From DAOUBF01 sp034432795 (GTDB taxonomy: Bacteria > Chloroflexota > Anaerolineae > DSLN01), in assembly GCA_034432795.1 (NCBI GenBank), contig DAOUBF010000040.1, positions 1 through 64,000 on the forward strand: 64,000 nt of DNA, written 5' to 3'. Shown here piece after piece: positions 16,790-24,810 of this stretch; position 1 is the first letter of the stretch, and each line of letters opens with the position of its first letter. Both the position numbers and the translations under genes were made by a program. A model generated the notes under the pieces. The model searched no databases. It saw only the letters and a list, made by a program, of their open reading frames with translations, and was not told the origin of the DNA.

Positions 16790-17920
16790 ATGAGCCGTCG
16801 CGCTGCCCGATCCGACAAAGCGATTACTCCCCCCGCCACTTCCCCCTTTCCCTCAGATGAAGGGGGAGCGAAAGGCGGCCCGCTGCGCCCGGAGGTGTAC
16901 GCGCGCCTCTTTGAGGAGTGCGTTGATGCGCTGCTGATCACCGATGGCAATGGCCGGATCCTCGCCGCGAATCGCCGCCTGTGCGCTCTCCTGGATTACA
17001 CCCCAGCCGATCTGATCGGTCGCAGCGTTGAGACCATTCACCCGGCATTGGCCCAGGACACGCGCTGGCAAGCGCTCGCGCCGGGGGACACGTTGCGCCT
17101 TCAGCTCATGGCCCGTAGCCGCGATAACCGCGATCTGCCTATTGAAGCCGAGGTGAAATCCATCCTCTACGCCGGGAAGACCTACCTGGAGTGGGTGGAG
17201 CGCGATGTGTCCAGGTGGCTGCGCGCTGAAGAGGAGCGCGAAGACCAACTGGCTATGGTGTTTCACGACCTGCGTAGCCCGCTGGGCAATGTCATCAGCA
17301 GCCTGGAAATGCTCAGCACAGCGCTCCCCACCGACGAGCGCAGCGCCGATCTGAATACGCTGGTGGACATTGCCCTGCGCAGCAGCCGGCGCATTGCCCA
17401 CCTGTTGAATGCCCTCCTGGACATCCGTCGCCTGGAGACGGGGCAGCCCCTGGACAGGGAACCCGCCTCGCTCCAGGCCATTGTGGCAGAGACGGTGAGC
17501 CTGCTTGCCCACTTCGCCCAGAGCCGTCACATCAACCTGGCCGTCCAGGTTCCGGCAGATATACCTGAACTTCTGGTGGACCGCGACCTGCTCCAACGGG
17601 TGATCTACAACCTGCTGGACAATGCCATCAAGCATACACACACCCATACCGACGTGACCATCAGCGCCCAGGTGCAGCCAGAGGCCGGGAATGTTCTCGT
17701 GACCATCACCGATAACGGCCCCGGCATCCCGCCGGAGTATCGTGAGATCATCTTTGACAAGTATCAGCGCATCCAGCGTGAGGGCGTGCCCAGGGGGCTG
17801 GGGCTAGGGCTGGCGCTGTGCCGCATGGCGATTGAGGCCCATGGCGGGCGTATCTGGGTGGAGGACACACCGGGCGGCGGCGCGACCTTTAAATTCACTC
17901 TGCCGCTCCCTGCTTCATGA
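16790..17920 (+). CDS. PAS-domain sensor histidine kinase
   Basis: A 376-residue soluble histidine kinase. A PAS domain (about residues 30-145, LFEECVDALLITDGNGRILA onward) precedes the HisKA domain with H159 in MVFHDLRSPLGNVISSLEML. The HATPase domain has N box NLLDNAIKHTH, G1 DNGPGIPPEY and G2 GLGLGLALCRMA. No transmembrane segment is visible, so it probably senses a cytoplasmic signal. Residues 15-30 (ATSPFPSDEGGAKGG) are encoded by a C/G-tract palindrome. I chose ATG 16790; the frame opens with TTG at 16763. Its stop overlaps the alanyl-tRNA editing gene (ATGA). No response regulator gene follows directly. Confidence 0.9.
   Translation: MSRRAARSDKAITPPATSPFPSDEGGAKGGPLRPEVYARLFEECVDALLITDGNGRILAANRRLCALLDYTPADLIGRSVETIHPALAQDTRWQALAPGDTLRLQLMARSRDNRDLPIEAEVKSILYAGKTYLEWVERDVSRWLRAEEEREDQLAMVFHDLRSPLGNVISSLEMLSTALPTDERSADLNTLVDIALRSSRRIAHLLNALLDIRRLETGQPLDREPASLQAIVAETVSLLAHFAQSRHINLAVQVPADIPELLVDRDLLQRVIYNLLDNAIKHTHTHTDVTISAQVQPEAGNVLVTITDNGPGIPPEYREIIFDKYQRIQREGVPRGLGLGLALCRMAIEAHGGRIWVEDTPGGGATFKFTLPLPAS
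16841..16875. repeat. Palindromic repeat inside kinase gene
   Basis: CCCCCTTTCCCTCAGATGAA followed by GGGGGAGCGAAAGG forms an imperfect hairpin in the 5' coding part of the PAS kinase gene, outside the conserved domains. Confidence 0.5.
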
Positions 17921-19140
17921 TGACCCGTCGCTTATATTACGACGACGCCTATCGCACGGCTTTCTCCGCTCGCGTCATCCAACGCCTGCGCCACGCCGAT
18001 CACCCGGCGGTCATCCTGGACCAGACATGCTTTTACCCTACCGGCGGCGGCCAACCCTGTGATACGGGCTGGCTGAATGGCGTGGAGGTTATTGAGGTGA
18101 TCGCCAGCGAGGAGAACGGGGCCATCCTGCATGTCCTCGCGGCAGATTTAGATTTATCGCAGGAGCAGGTTGCGGGGCGCATTGACTGGTCGCGGCGGTT
18201 TGACCATATGCAACAGCACACCGGCCAGCACATTCTCTCCCAGGCGTTTATGCGCACGGCCAACGCCGAAACGGTCAGCTTTCATCTGGGCAGCGAGGTC
18301 GTGACCATTGATCTGAACGTGCCGCGCCTGTCGCCGGAGCAGGTGGAGGAGGCTGAGCGGCTGGCAAACCAGGTTGTCTTCAGCGATCGGCCCGTGCGGG
18401 CGCGCTTCGTCTCGCCTGAGGAACTGGCCGCTTACTCGCTGCGCCGTCCGCCGCAGGTTCAGGGCCTGGTCCGCGTGGTGGAGATTGAGGGCTTTGACGC
18501 CACACCCTGCGGCGGCACCCACGTGGCCCGTACCGGCGAGATCGGGCTGATCAAGATCATCCGCCTGGACAGGCGCGGCGAGGAGACGCGGGTGGAGTTC
18601 CGTTGCGGCGAGCGCGCGCTGGCCGACTATGGGCGCAAGAACCAGATGGTGCAGCAACTCGCGGGCCTGCTGACCACCGGCCACCTTGAGCTGGATCAAG
18701 CGGTTGAGCGGCTGCAGGCGGAGATCAAACAACTCCACCGCCAACTGCGCCAGGCGCAGGAGCGGCTGGTGGCCTATGAGGCCGCCGAACTGGCGGCGCA
18801 GGCGGAGCGCGTCGGTGAACTGGCGGTCATCCGCCGCGTCTTCAGCGACCGTGACCCTGGGCAACTGCGCCAACTGGCCTTGCGCCTGGCCGCGCCACCG
18901 AAGACGGTGGCGCTCCTGGGCCTGGCCGGGGTCAAAGCGCATGTCATCGGCGCGTGCAGCCAGGACGTCCAGGCCGACATGGTGGCAGCGGTCCGGGTCG
19001 CTTTGCAGGCCCTGGGCAGTTTGGGCGGCGGCGGGCGCCCCCAGTTCGCTCAGGGGGGTGGTGCGGCGGCGAATGAGGGGCAGGTGGCGGCGGCGCTGGA
19101 ACAGGCGTTGGCGACGATCGTGGGCGGGGCGTCTCAGTAG
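17917..19140 (+). CDS. Alanyl-tRNA editing protein (AlaX type) with DHHA1 domain
   Basis: A 407-residue relative of the AlaRS editing region that hydrolyses mischarged Ser- or Gly-tRNA(Ala). Zinc-site motifs are HMQQHTGQHILSQAF (HxxxH, about residues 96-104) and CGGTHVARTGEIG (CxxxH, about 192). A coiled-coil segment (about 255-300) leads to a DHHA1 domain ending in GGGGRPQFAQGGGAA. This length matches the long, stand-alone AlaX-L class. It overlaps the histidine kinase stop by ATGA, an unusual partner. The terminal domain may help bind tRNA, as in AlaRS. Confidence 0.9.
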   Translation: MMTRRLYYDDAYRTAFSARVIQRLRHADHPAVILDQTCFYPTGGGQPCDTGWLNGVEVIEVIASEENGAILHVLAADLDLSQEQVAGRIDWSRRFDHMQQHTGQHILSQAFMRTANAETVSFHLGSEVVTIDLNVPRLSPEQVEEAERLANQVVFSDRPVRARFVSPEELAAYSLRRPPQVQGLVRVVEIEGFDATPCGGTHVARTGEIGLIKIIRLDRRGEETRVEFRCGERALADYGRKNQMVQQLAGLLTTGHLELDQAVERLQAEIKQLHRQLRQAQERLVAYEAAELAAQAERVGELAVIRRVFSDRDPGQLRQLALRLAAPPKTVALLGLAGVKAHVIGACSQDVQADMVAAVRVALQALGSLGGGGRPQFAQGGGAAANEGQVAAALEQALATIVGGASQ

Positions 19141-19180
19141 GGGAAGAACCGGGCCGTCCTTCCCTGTTCGTCCTCTATCC

Positions 19181-19843
19181 CTACTTCCCCACCTCAATCA
19201 GCCCATATTTGAGCGCCATGACCACCGCTTCCAGCTTGGAGTGCACCCCCAGCTTGCTCATGGCGTTCTGCAGGTGGGTGCGCACGGTGTTGGGGCTGAT
19301 ACGTAGTCGCCTGGCGGTCTCGTGGTTGTCCAACCCCTGTGCCAGGGCCTGAAGCACCTGGCGTTCGCGTGGCGTGAGAGGTTCCAGCCTGGCGCGGGCC
19401 TGCTCCTCCTGGCGCTGCCGCTGGTACAGGCGGCTCAACAGGCCCAGCAACATGGCCGGGGGGATGAGCATCTCGCCCGCGTGGGCGGCGCGGACGGCGG
19501 CGATGACGTCGTTGATGGCCCGGTGCTTGGTGATGAAGCCGCTGGCGCCAGCGTCAATGGCCCGCAACAGCACCTCATCCTCGGTGGCCGAGGTCAGGAT
19601 CACCGTCTTGGTGGCCGGCTGGATGCGCTTGATAGCCTCGGCGATGGCGACACCATCCCCATCGGGCAGCAGGACATCCAGCAGGACGACATCGGGTTGG
19701 AGTTGCCGGGCGCTTTCCAACGCGCTGGCGCAGGTGCTGGCCGTGCCCACTGTCTCCATATCCCGCTGCATGTTGATGACCAGAGACAGCGATTCGGCGA
19801 AGACGGTGTGATCATCCACGATCAGGACCCGGATCTTCTTCAT
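19181..19843 (-). CDS. NarL/LuxR-family response regulator
   Basis: A 220-residue two-domain regulator: receiver domain with DD at 10-11, phospho-acceptor D56 (DVVLLDVLLPDG) and the conserved Thr/Lys region (TSATEDE, GFITKH), then a LuxR-type helix-turn-helix at about 155-210 (LTPRERQVLQALAQG ... SPNTVRTHLQNAMSKLGVHS). It follows the HAMP sensor kinase by 121 nt on the same strand and is probably its partner. It is convergent with the AlaX gene. The promoter is not clear in the short gap. Confidence 0.9.
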   Translation of the reverse strand: MKKIRVLIVDDHTVFAESLSLVINMQRDMETVGTASTCASALESARQLQPDVVLLDVLLPDGDGVAIAEAIKRIQPATKTVILTSATEDEVLLRAIDAGASGFITKHRAINDVIAAVRAAHAGEMLIPPAMLLGLLSRLYQRQRQEEQARARLEPLTPRERQVLQALAQGLDNHETARRLRISPNTVRTHLQNAMSKLGVHSKLEAVVMALKYGLIEVGK

Positions 19844-19964
19844 AGAGCACGGCCATTCCAGTAGTCAGTCGTGAGACAATAGAAAGCCCTTGACGCCCGC
19901 CGCTGAAAGCCTTCGGCCTTGAGAGGCCCTCAGGAATCAAGGCGACTCATCGGTTGAGGCTCTT

Positions 19965-21419
19965 CTAGGCAGGGGTAAGGGCCATCCATCCGGGCAAGGC
20001 AATGGAGAACGTGGCCCCCTGGTCTGGCGTCGTCTCCACCTGGATGGAGCCGCCGTGCGCCTCCACGATGCGTTTGGCGATATACAGCCCTAACCCCCCG
20101 CGTACCGATCCGCTGTTGCCGTTCTGGATGCGGCCAAATTTAGCGAACAATGCCTCCACCTGATCGGGCGGGATGTGCAGGCCCTGATCGGAGACGGTGA
20201 TACACATCTCACCTTCCCCGTTGCTTGACCAGCCGAGGATGACCGGGCTGTCTGGCGCCAGGCGCACGGCGCACTCCACCACGTTCGTCAGCGCCTGCTT
20301 CAGGCGCAAGGCATCGCCCTGCACGACGTCTGGCTCATCCCCAGGCCGAAGGATGATCGCTTTGGAGGGATGCATCTCGCGGAAATCCCCGGAGACCTCA
20401 TCCAGGAGCGCGCCAACCCGCACGAGCGAAAAGGCGTAGCTCAGCCGACCGGCGTCCAGCCGCTCCACCATCACGAAATCATCCACCAGCCTGATCAGGT
20501 TGTCCGCCTGGCGGGCCACCGCGCCAAGATAGGTCGCCAGGTCCTCCTGGCTGAGCAGATGGCCTTCGCGGCTCAAGAACACGCTGAAACTGTAGATCGT
20601 GGCCACCGGTGCGCGCAGTTCATGGCAGAGCATGGAGATAAAGTCGGAGCGCCTGTCCATCGCATCCAGCAGGGCCTGGCGCATCCGGTTGACCCCCTCC
20701 GCCAGTTGCCCAATCTCATCGTTGCTGCGGACCGGTACGGGCTGTTTCAAGTCGCCGCGCTCCACCGCCTGGACGCCGGCCAGAATCTGGCCCAGCGAGG
20801 TGGACAGGTCGCGGTTGATGGCTGCGCCCAGCCCTAGACCGACCAGGATCACAGCGCCGGTCAGGAGCGCCAGGAGGACCGTCGTCTGCTGGCTCTGTTG
20901 CTGGAGTTCGGCGCTGGTCAGGCTGGCCTGGCGCATGGCTACCTCCACCAGGTCGTGGTGGGCCTCTATCATGCGTGTCCCTAGCGGCTCAACCTGGGTC
21001 TGATACAGTTCCAGCGCCGCCGCCGTGTCCCCCTCGCGGTGGACGCGGATGGCGTCGTGGGCCAGCGTCTGAAAGTCCGCGCTCAGTTGCCGGGCGTGCT
21101 CCAAAAGGGCCTGGTCCTCTGGCGCCGTAGCCAGGGGGATCAACTGGGCATGGAGCGCGCTCATCTCCTCCGCCAGCGCCTGCTGCTGCGTCAGGAAGGG
21201 CTCCGCGCCTGCGAGCAGATAGCCGTGTGTGCTTTGCACTTGCCCCTGAGAGAGGTTCTCCAGGCGCGTTGCCAACAGGGCAACAGTTTGCTCCTGATGG
21301 AGAAGGGCAGCGTAGCGCTGCTCCACCTGGCGCAGGTGCAGGAGGCTGATCCCCACCACCAGGCCAGCCAACACCCCCATGGCGGCGTAGCCGCCGATCA
21401 TCTTACGCCGAAACCCCAT
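19965..21419 (-). CDS. Membrane sensor histidine kinase with HAMP domain
   Basis: A 484-residue kinase. An N-terminal transmembrane helix (MIGGYAAMGVLAGLVVGISL) and a helical extracytoplasmic region of about 150 residues, similar to CHASE3/4HB sensors, end at a second helix (LLALLTGAVILVGLGLGAAI). HAMP and HisKA domains follow, with H266 in SMLCHELRAPVATIYSF. The HATPase N box reads NVVECA instead of the usual NLLxNA, while the G box (SVRGGLGLYIAKRIVEAHGG) is intact. The start at 21419 has GGGAGGGAA upstream; the frame extends 20 codons further but without conservation. Pairs with the downstream LuxR-type regulator. Confidence 0.85.
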   Translation of the reverse strand: MGFRRKMIGGYAAMGVLAGLVVGISLLHLRQVEQRYAALLHQEQTVALLATRLENLSQGQVQSTHGYLLAGAEPFLTQQQALAEEMSALHAQLIPLATAPEDQALLEHARQLSADFQTLAHDAIRVHREGDTAAALELYQTQVEPLGTRMIEAHHDLVEVAMRQASLTSAELQQQSQQTTVLLALLTGAVILVGLGLGAAINRDLSTSLGQILAGVQAVERGDLKQPVPVRSNDEIGQLAEGVNRMRQALLDAMDRRSDFISMLCHELRAPVATIYSFSVFLSREGHLLSQEDLATYLGAVARQADNLIRLVDDFVMVERLDAGRLSYAFSLVRVGALLDEVSGDFREMHPSKAIILRPGDEPDVVQGDALRLKQALTNVVECAVRLAPDSPVILGWSSNGEGEMCITVSDQGLHIPPDQVEALFAKFGRIQNGNSGSVRGGLGLYIAKRIVEAHGGSIQVETTPDQGATFSIALPGWMALTPA

Positions 21420-21525
21420 GTGCCATTCCCTCCCTCGTGTCCATGCGCCGGCCAGCCGCCAGCCGGTCGCAGCGCGCATGGGTGTTTAGACCGTGTCGCT
21501 ACAGCCTAGGGCGGGGGACCTATTG

Positions 21526-21546
21526 AACCTGCAAAACAGGTTTATA
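21526..21546 (-). promoter_or_regulatory. Candidate promoter/operator of the HAMP kinase gene
   Basis: On the minus strand, TATAAA (21541-21546) preceded by TGG forms an extended -10 element, overlapped by an inverted repeat AACCTG-N5-CAGGTT (21526-21542). Confidence 0.35.
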
Positions 21547-21639
21547 CCATTAAATTAGATGGAAGCGCAAGTAAGACAGAGGTCAGGGGCGGGGATCAGG
21601 ATAGGGGAGCGATCCCCGCTCCCAATCTTTGGGCCTTAC

Positions 21640-21882
21640 TTATCGCAACGCCGGGGTCGGAAGCATCCCCTCCAGGACGCGCTCCAACGCCATCGTATGG
21701 CTGCACACGCCCCGGCTGGTAAAGAAGTTACAGTCACAGTTCCAGACCCCGTGGTCAAAGGTGACTGTGTGCGGGCCATGGTCGCCATCAAACGTGACCC
21801 GCAGTTGCTCAAAATGAATGCGGTCGCGCTGTTCTGCGTAGCGCTTGGCTTTCTCAATCTTGCCAATCATCCCATAGTCCAT
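21640..21882 (-). CDS. Small SWIM zinc-finger protein
   Basis: An 80-residue protein consisting almost entirely of a SWIM-type zinc site: WNCDCNFFTSRGVCSHTMAL gives CxCx(n)CxH. SWIM domains bind nucleic acid or protein; such stand-alone proteins have no established function. Strong ribosome-binding site AAGGAG seven bases before the ATG. A candidate terminator lies about 105 nt upstream in the same direction, so an attenuated leader for this gene is possible. Confidence 0.75.
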   Translation of the reverse strand: MDYGMIGKIEKAKRYAEQRDRIHFEQLRVTFDGDHGPHTVTFDHGVWNCDCNFFTSRGVCSHTMALERVLEGMLPTPALR

Positions 21883-21987
21883 AGGTCTGCTCCTTATGTG
21901 TATTTCAGAGGCGCCCTCGGCTCCCCAATCTGCATTGAGGCCAACGACCGGACGGACTGACCTGCCCCGGTCAGGCAGGTAGGGCGG

Positions 21988-22019
21988 ATAAAAAGCACGG
22001 GAGCAGGTGACTCCCGTGC
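21988..22019 (-). terminator. Intrinsic terminator
   Basis: On the minus strand, GCACGGGAG, a 7-nt loop and CTCCCGTGC (9 bp, perfect) are followed immediately by TTTTTATCC. It is the clearest Rho-independent terminator in the window. Confidence 0.8.
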
Positions 22020-22089
22020 GAATCGGCTATAGATTTCGCTGACTGCTGGCACGTTCTGCGCATCCTTTGGCCATTCTCTCCCCGTATTT
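21988..22089 (-). ncRNA. Candidate ~100-nt small RNA or attenuator leader
   Basis: A promoter (22096-22125) and an intrinsic terminator (21988-22019) bracket about 100 nt on the minus strand. The segment folds by eye into three hairpins: UGGC/GCCA closing GCGC-AGAAC-GUGC, then GCGAAAUC/GAUUCGC with loop UAUAGCC, then the terminator. I could not match it to a known riboswitch consensus. The SWIM gene starts 106 nt downstream, so it may be a regulated leader rather than an independent RNA. Confidence 0.4.
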
Positions 22090-22095
22090 GCCCCC

Positions 22096-22125
22096 AGTAT
22101 ACTCCCATTTGTGAACCGCTGTCAA
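22096..22125 (-). promoter_or_regulatory. Promoter of the candidate small RNA
   Basis: Minus strand: TTGACA (22120-22125), an 18-nt spacer and TATACT (22096-22101). Transcription would start near 22089. Confidence 0.6.
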
Positions 22126-22161
22126 GCCCCGTTTTGGGGCGACCGAGACCGAGGAGGTGTG

Positions 22162-22218
22162 TATCAGATTTGGGGCAGATGACCCGGTTGGTTACCTCCC
22201 ACCCCAGCCCTCCCCCGC
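22162..22218. repeat. 57-bp repeat D, copy 1
   Basis: Matches 37855-37911 with three mismatches over 57 bases (starts TATCAGATTTGGGGCAG, includes TGACCCGGTTGGTTACC). Confidence 0.85.
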
Positions 22219-22242
22219 CCAGTACCGGGCTGAAGCCCGGTT
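22218..22242. repeat. Palindromic repeat A, copy 3
   Basis: Core ACCGGGCTGAAGCCCGGT, a perfect palindrome apart from its centre. It directly abuts repeat D. Confidence 0.8.
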
Positions 22243-22300
22243 GGGAGGGGGAGTTCCCTCCCCCTGGATGGGAGAGGACTAGGGATGGGGTGAGAATCGG
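22243..22300. repeat. G/C-tract inverted repeat (family C), copy 2
   Basis: GGGAGGGGGAGTTCCCTCCC followed by CCTGGATGGGAGAGG; same type as 15105-15190. Confidence 0.6.
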
Positions 22301-22325
22301 GCTGGAACCCGGTATTGAGGTTGGG

Positions 22326-23600
22326 CTACGGGGCGACAGGCTTGAAATACGTTCCGGGCAGGGCACTGATCGGCCCGCGGCCCGCCAGCAGGGTCGCGCC
22401 ATGCGTCAACATCAGACGCAGGCCACCTAACTGCCAGAGATAGCGCAACTCGCTGGCGGTTTTAAGCCATCGGGCGATGGCCCCCCGGACAGGCACAGGG
22501 CCAAGGGTGCCTACGCCATTGTGGCTGCCCACCGAGACCAGCCAGCCGATGGCTCTGGGTATATAGGGTTGGGGTTGGCCGCCATTGAGCACGGCGTAAA
22601 TGTTATAAGCTGCCGCTTCACCTTGCTGCACCGCGAGTTGTGCCGAGGGTAGTACGTTCCGCCCAGAGCGCGGGTCGCGGATCAGCGCGGTATCTCCAAT
22701 CGCGTAGATATCCGAATGACCGATCACCGCCAGGGTCTCGTCCACCCGAATGGCCTTGCGTTCGCCGATTGGCAGACCCGAGGTAGCAACTTCCGCGCCG
22801 GCTTCAATGCCGCCTGTCCAGATGACCGTGTCACCTTGCAGGACCTCGCCAGTAGCCAGGATCACCCCATCCGGCCTGACCGCCACCACGTGGCTGCCCA
22901 AGTACAATTCAACACCCAATGTTTGTAGCGCCGTCAAAGCATCCGAGGCCAACCTCGCCTTCCAGCCAGGAAGTACATGGTAGGCAAGTTCAACCAGGAT
23001 AATGCGGACGAGATGCCGGCTTAGACCCAGGGCTTTGGCTCGCTGGGGCAGATGTTCAGCCATCTCGGCCGCGAGTTCAATACCGGTCATACCCGCACCC
23101 ACAACAATGAAGGTGAGTGCCTGGCGCGCTCTCTGAAGATCAGAGCGGGCAGCCTGGACGAAGGCTGTTTCAATAGCTGCCCGAAGCCTCAGGGCGTCCT
23201 CTAGACTCTTCAACTGGTAGGCATATTTAAGTACACCAGGAATACCATAGGTCGCCGTGCGTGAACCAGTCGCGATAATCAAGATATCGTAAGGGATCGG
23301 CCCGGTGTCCGCCTGAACGGTCTTCGCGGTGAAGTCAAAGCCGGTGACCCGCGCCTGGTCAATGTGTACATTGAGGCCGTGAAACAGGCCATGCAGCGGC
23401 ACGACCAGGGCTTCGGGCGTGATCTTACCAACGGCCACCTTATGCAAGGCAAATTGGAGCAAGTGATAATCGTGCTGGTCTATGAGCGTGATGGCGTAGC
23501 GCCCCTGGCTTAACCTGGCCAGGCGGCGAGCGGCAGCAATGCCCGCATAGCCTGCACCGACGATCACGATCTTAGGTTGCCAGGTCTTCCGCATAGCCAT
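22326..23600 (-). CDS. ndh: NADH dehydrogenase type II-like flavoprotein
   Basis: A 424-residue FAD-dependent oxidoreductase of the NDH-2 family. FAD-binding IVIVGAGYAGIAAARRLA is at about residues 11-28, the ATG motif is IIATGSRTATYGIP, the NAD(P)-binding motif is FIVVGAGMTGIELAAEMAEHL, and the second FAD motif is DIYAIGDTALI. It would oxidise NADH and reduce membrane quinone without proton pumping. The start has AAAAGGAG seven bases upstream. It has a consensus promoter and a perfect operator-like palindrome between promoter and start, so it is probably regulated by a repressor. A stand-alone gene. Confidence 0.85.
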   Translation of the reverse strand: MAMRKTWQPKIVIVGAGYAGIAAARRLARLSQGRYAITLIDQHDYHLLQFALHKVAVGKITPEALVVPLHGLFHGLNVHIDQARVTGFDFTAKTVQADTGPIPYDILIIATGSRTATYGIPGVLKYAYQLKSLEDALRLRAAIETAFVQAARSDLQRARQALTFIVVGAGMTGIELAAEMAEHLPQRAKALGLSRHLVRIILVELAYHVLPGWKARLASDALTALQTLGVELYLGSHVVAVRPDGVILATGEVLQGDTVIWTGGIEAGAEVATSGLPIGERKAIRVDETLAVIGHSDIYAIGDTALIRDPRSGRNVLPSAQLAVQQGEAAAYNIYAVLNGGQPQPYIPRAIGWLVSVGSHNGVGTLGPVPVRGAIARWLKTASELRYLWQLGGLRLMLTHGATLLAGRGPISALPGTYFKPVAP

Positions 23601-23613
23601 ATGTTCTCCTTTT

Positions 23614-23636
23614 GAAGTTGACCTAATTGGTCAACT
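23614..23636 (-). promoter_or_regulatory. Operator-like palindrome upstream of ndh
   Basis: A perfect inverted repeat AAGTTGACC-N5-GGTCAACTT lying between the predicted transcription start (about 23648) and the ribosome-binding site. The position would let a bound repressor block elongation. Confidence 0.6.
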
Positions 23637-23654
23637 TCCTCCCTTTTCATGTGT

Positions 23655-23683
23655 ATTTTATCACAAGTTTGTGAAATTGTCAA
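23655..23683 (-). promoter_or_regulatory. Consensus promoter of ndh
   Basis: Minus strand: TTGACA (23678-23683), a 17-nt spacer and TAAAAT (23655-23660). A Rex-like half-palindrome, TTGTGAA-N4-TCAACAA (23669-23686, five of seven positions symmetric), overlaps the -35, and TCACAA/TTGTGA repeats (23661-23674) fill the spacer. Control by the NADH-sensing repressor Rex is an inference. Confidence 0.7.
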
Positions 23684-23784
23684 CAATTCTGAGACGAGGA
23701 GATAAGGGGGGCTGGGCAACAGGTCACGCCTGAGGAGCGAAGAGCGCGGGCGTGTACGGGCGCGACGCCGCCTCGCCCCTCTGG

Positions 23785-24810
23785 TCAGGGTCTTCCGACG
23801 GGTTCGGGGAAGGCGAACAGCGCGGGCGCGCCGCCGGTATGCAGGAAGATCACAGCTTCATCCCGCCTGAAGTAGCCCTGCCGGATCAGGTCAAGCAGCC
23901 CGGCCATCGCCTTGCCGGTGTACACCGGGTCCAGGATCAGGCCCTCGCACGTGGCGACCTGACGCAGCGCTGCCATCCCTTCCGGCGAAGGCACGCCGTA
24001 GGCTGCGCCGACGTAGCGGCCCTCAATCAGGGGGACATCCTCGGGCGCGAAGCGACGCGGCTCGCCTAGAAGGGTGCAGACCTCCTCGGTCAGATGCGCA
24101 ATTGAGGCGGGAAAGCCCTTCCACAGCTTGCCGACATCTATGCCCAGGACGCGCAGCGGCGAACCCAGGAGCGCGAATCCGGCCAGCAGCCCGGCCAATG
24201 TGCCGCCTGTCCCCGCTGCAGTGACAACCGTAGCCTGTCGCAACCCGGCTGCCGCTGCCTGCTCATGAAGTTCAGCCGCGCACAGCACGTACCCCAAGGC
24301 CCCCAAGGCCGTGTGCCCGCCGACGGGGATAAAATAGGCGTTCGGCCCGACCCGCAGCCGCGCCAGCAGGCGCACCAGCCGGTTGGCCCGTTCCAACGTC
24401 AGCCCACCGCCTCCACCCAATGGCAGAAAATGCATCTTCGCGCCCAGGAGTGACTCCAGCAGGAGATTACCTTGCATCTCCTCAGGGCAGCGCTCAAAGA
24501 AGAACAGATGGGCCTCCATCCCCAACGCGCAGGCCACCGCCGCCGTCATGCGGGCGTGGTTGGATTGCAGGCCGCCGAAGGTGACAACCTGGCGCGCCCC
24601 GTGCCGCTGCGCCTCGGCCATGAGAAACTCCAGCTTGCGGGCCTTGTTCCCACCGAGCGCCGGGCCGATGCCGTCATCGCGCTTGACCCAGAGCGCCGGG
24701 CCGGCCAATTGCGCCGTCAGCCGGGGCAGGGGAGCAAGCGGCGTGGGATAGGCGGCCAGGGGGAGGCGGGGAAAGGCGGTCAGGCGCGCACGCAGTGTCT
24801 CAACGTCCAT
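23785..24810 (-). CDS. D-cysteine desulfhydrase / ACC deaminase-like PLP enzyme
   Basis: A 341-residue PLP-dependent beta-family enzyme. The PLP lysine is in LGGNKARKLEFL (about residue 54), and the phosphate-binding loop is TAAGTGGTLAGL. The family includes D-cysteine desulfhydrase (D-Cys to pyruvate, H2S and ammonia) and ACC deaminase; these cannot be separated without residue-level alignment, and desulfhydrase is the commoner annotation. The start overlaps the GMC oxidoreductase stop by 11 nt, so it is the third gene of a tight operon. Cytoplasmic. Confidence 0.85.
   Translation of the reverse strand: MDVETLRARLTAFPRLPLAAYPTPLAPLPRLTAQLAGPALWVKRDDGIGPALGGNKARKLEFLMAEAQRHGARQVVTFGGLQSNHARMTAAVACALGMEAHLFFFERCPEEMQGNLLLESLLGAKMHFLPLGGGGGLTLERANRLVRLLARLRVGPNAYFIPVGGHTALGALGYVLCAAELHEQAAAAGLRQATVVTAAGTGGTLAGLLAGFALLGSPLRVLGIDVGKLWKGFPASIAHLTEEVCTLLGEPRRFAPEDVPLIEGRYVGAAYGVPSPEGMAALRQVATCEGLILDPVYTGKAMAGLLDLIRQGYFRRDEAVIFLHTGGAPALFAFPEPVGRP

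Larger units (their letters stand above)
21883..22325. other. Intergenic region with candidate small RNA and repeats
   Basis: No protein gene is evident. From left to right on the plus strand it contains a minus-strand intrinsic terminator (21988-22019), a minus-strand promoter (22096-22125), repeat D (22162-22218), palindrome A (22218-22242) and a G/C-tract repeat (22243-22300). Confidence 0.7.

Noticed and set aside
22036..22088. Short reading frame in the candidate RNA segment.
   Set aside because: It runs through the terminator hairpin and lacks a spaced ribosome-binding site.
23785..24810. Diaminopropionate ammonia-lyase as part of a ygeW-type pathway.
   Set aside because: The PLP enzyme fits D-cysteine desulfhydrase/ACC deaminase better and lies far from the carbamoyltransferase.
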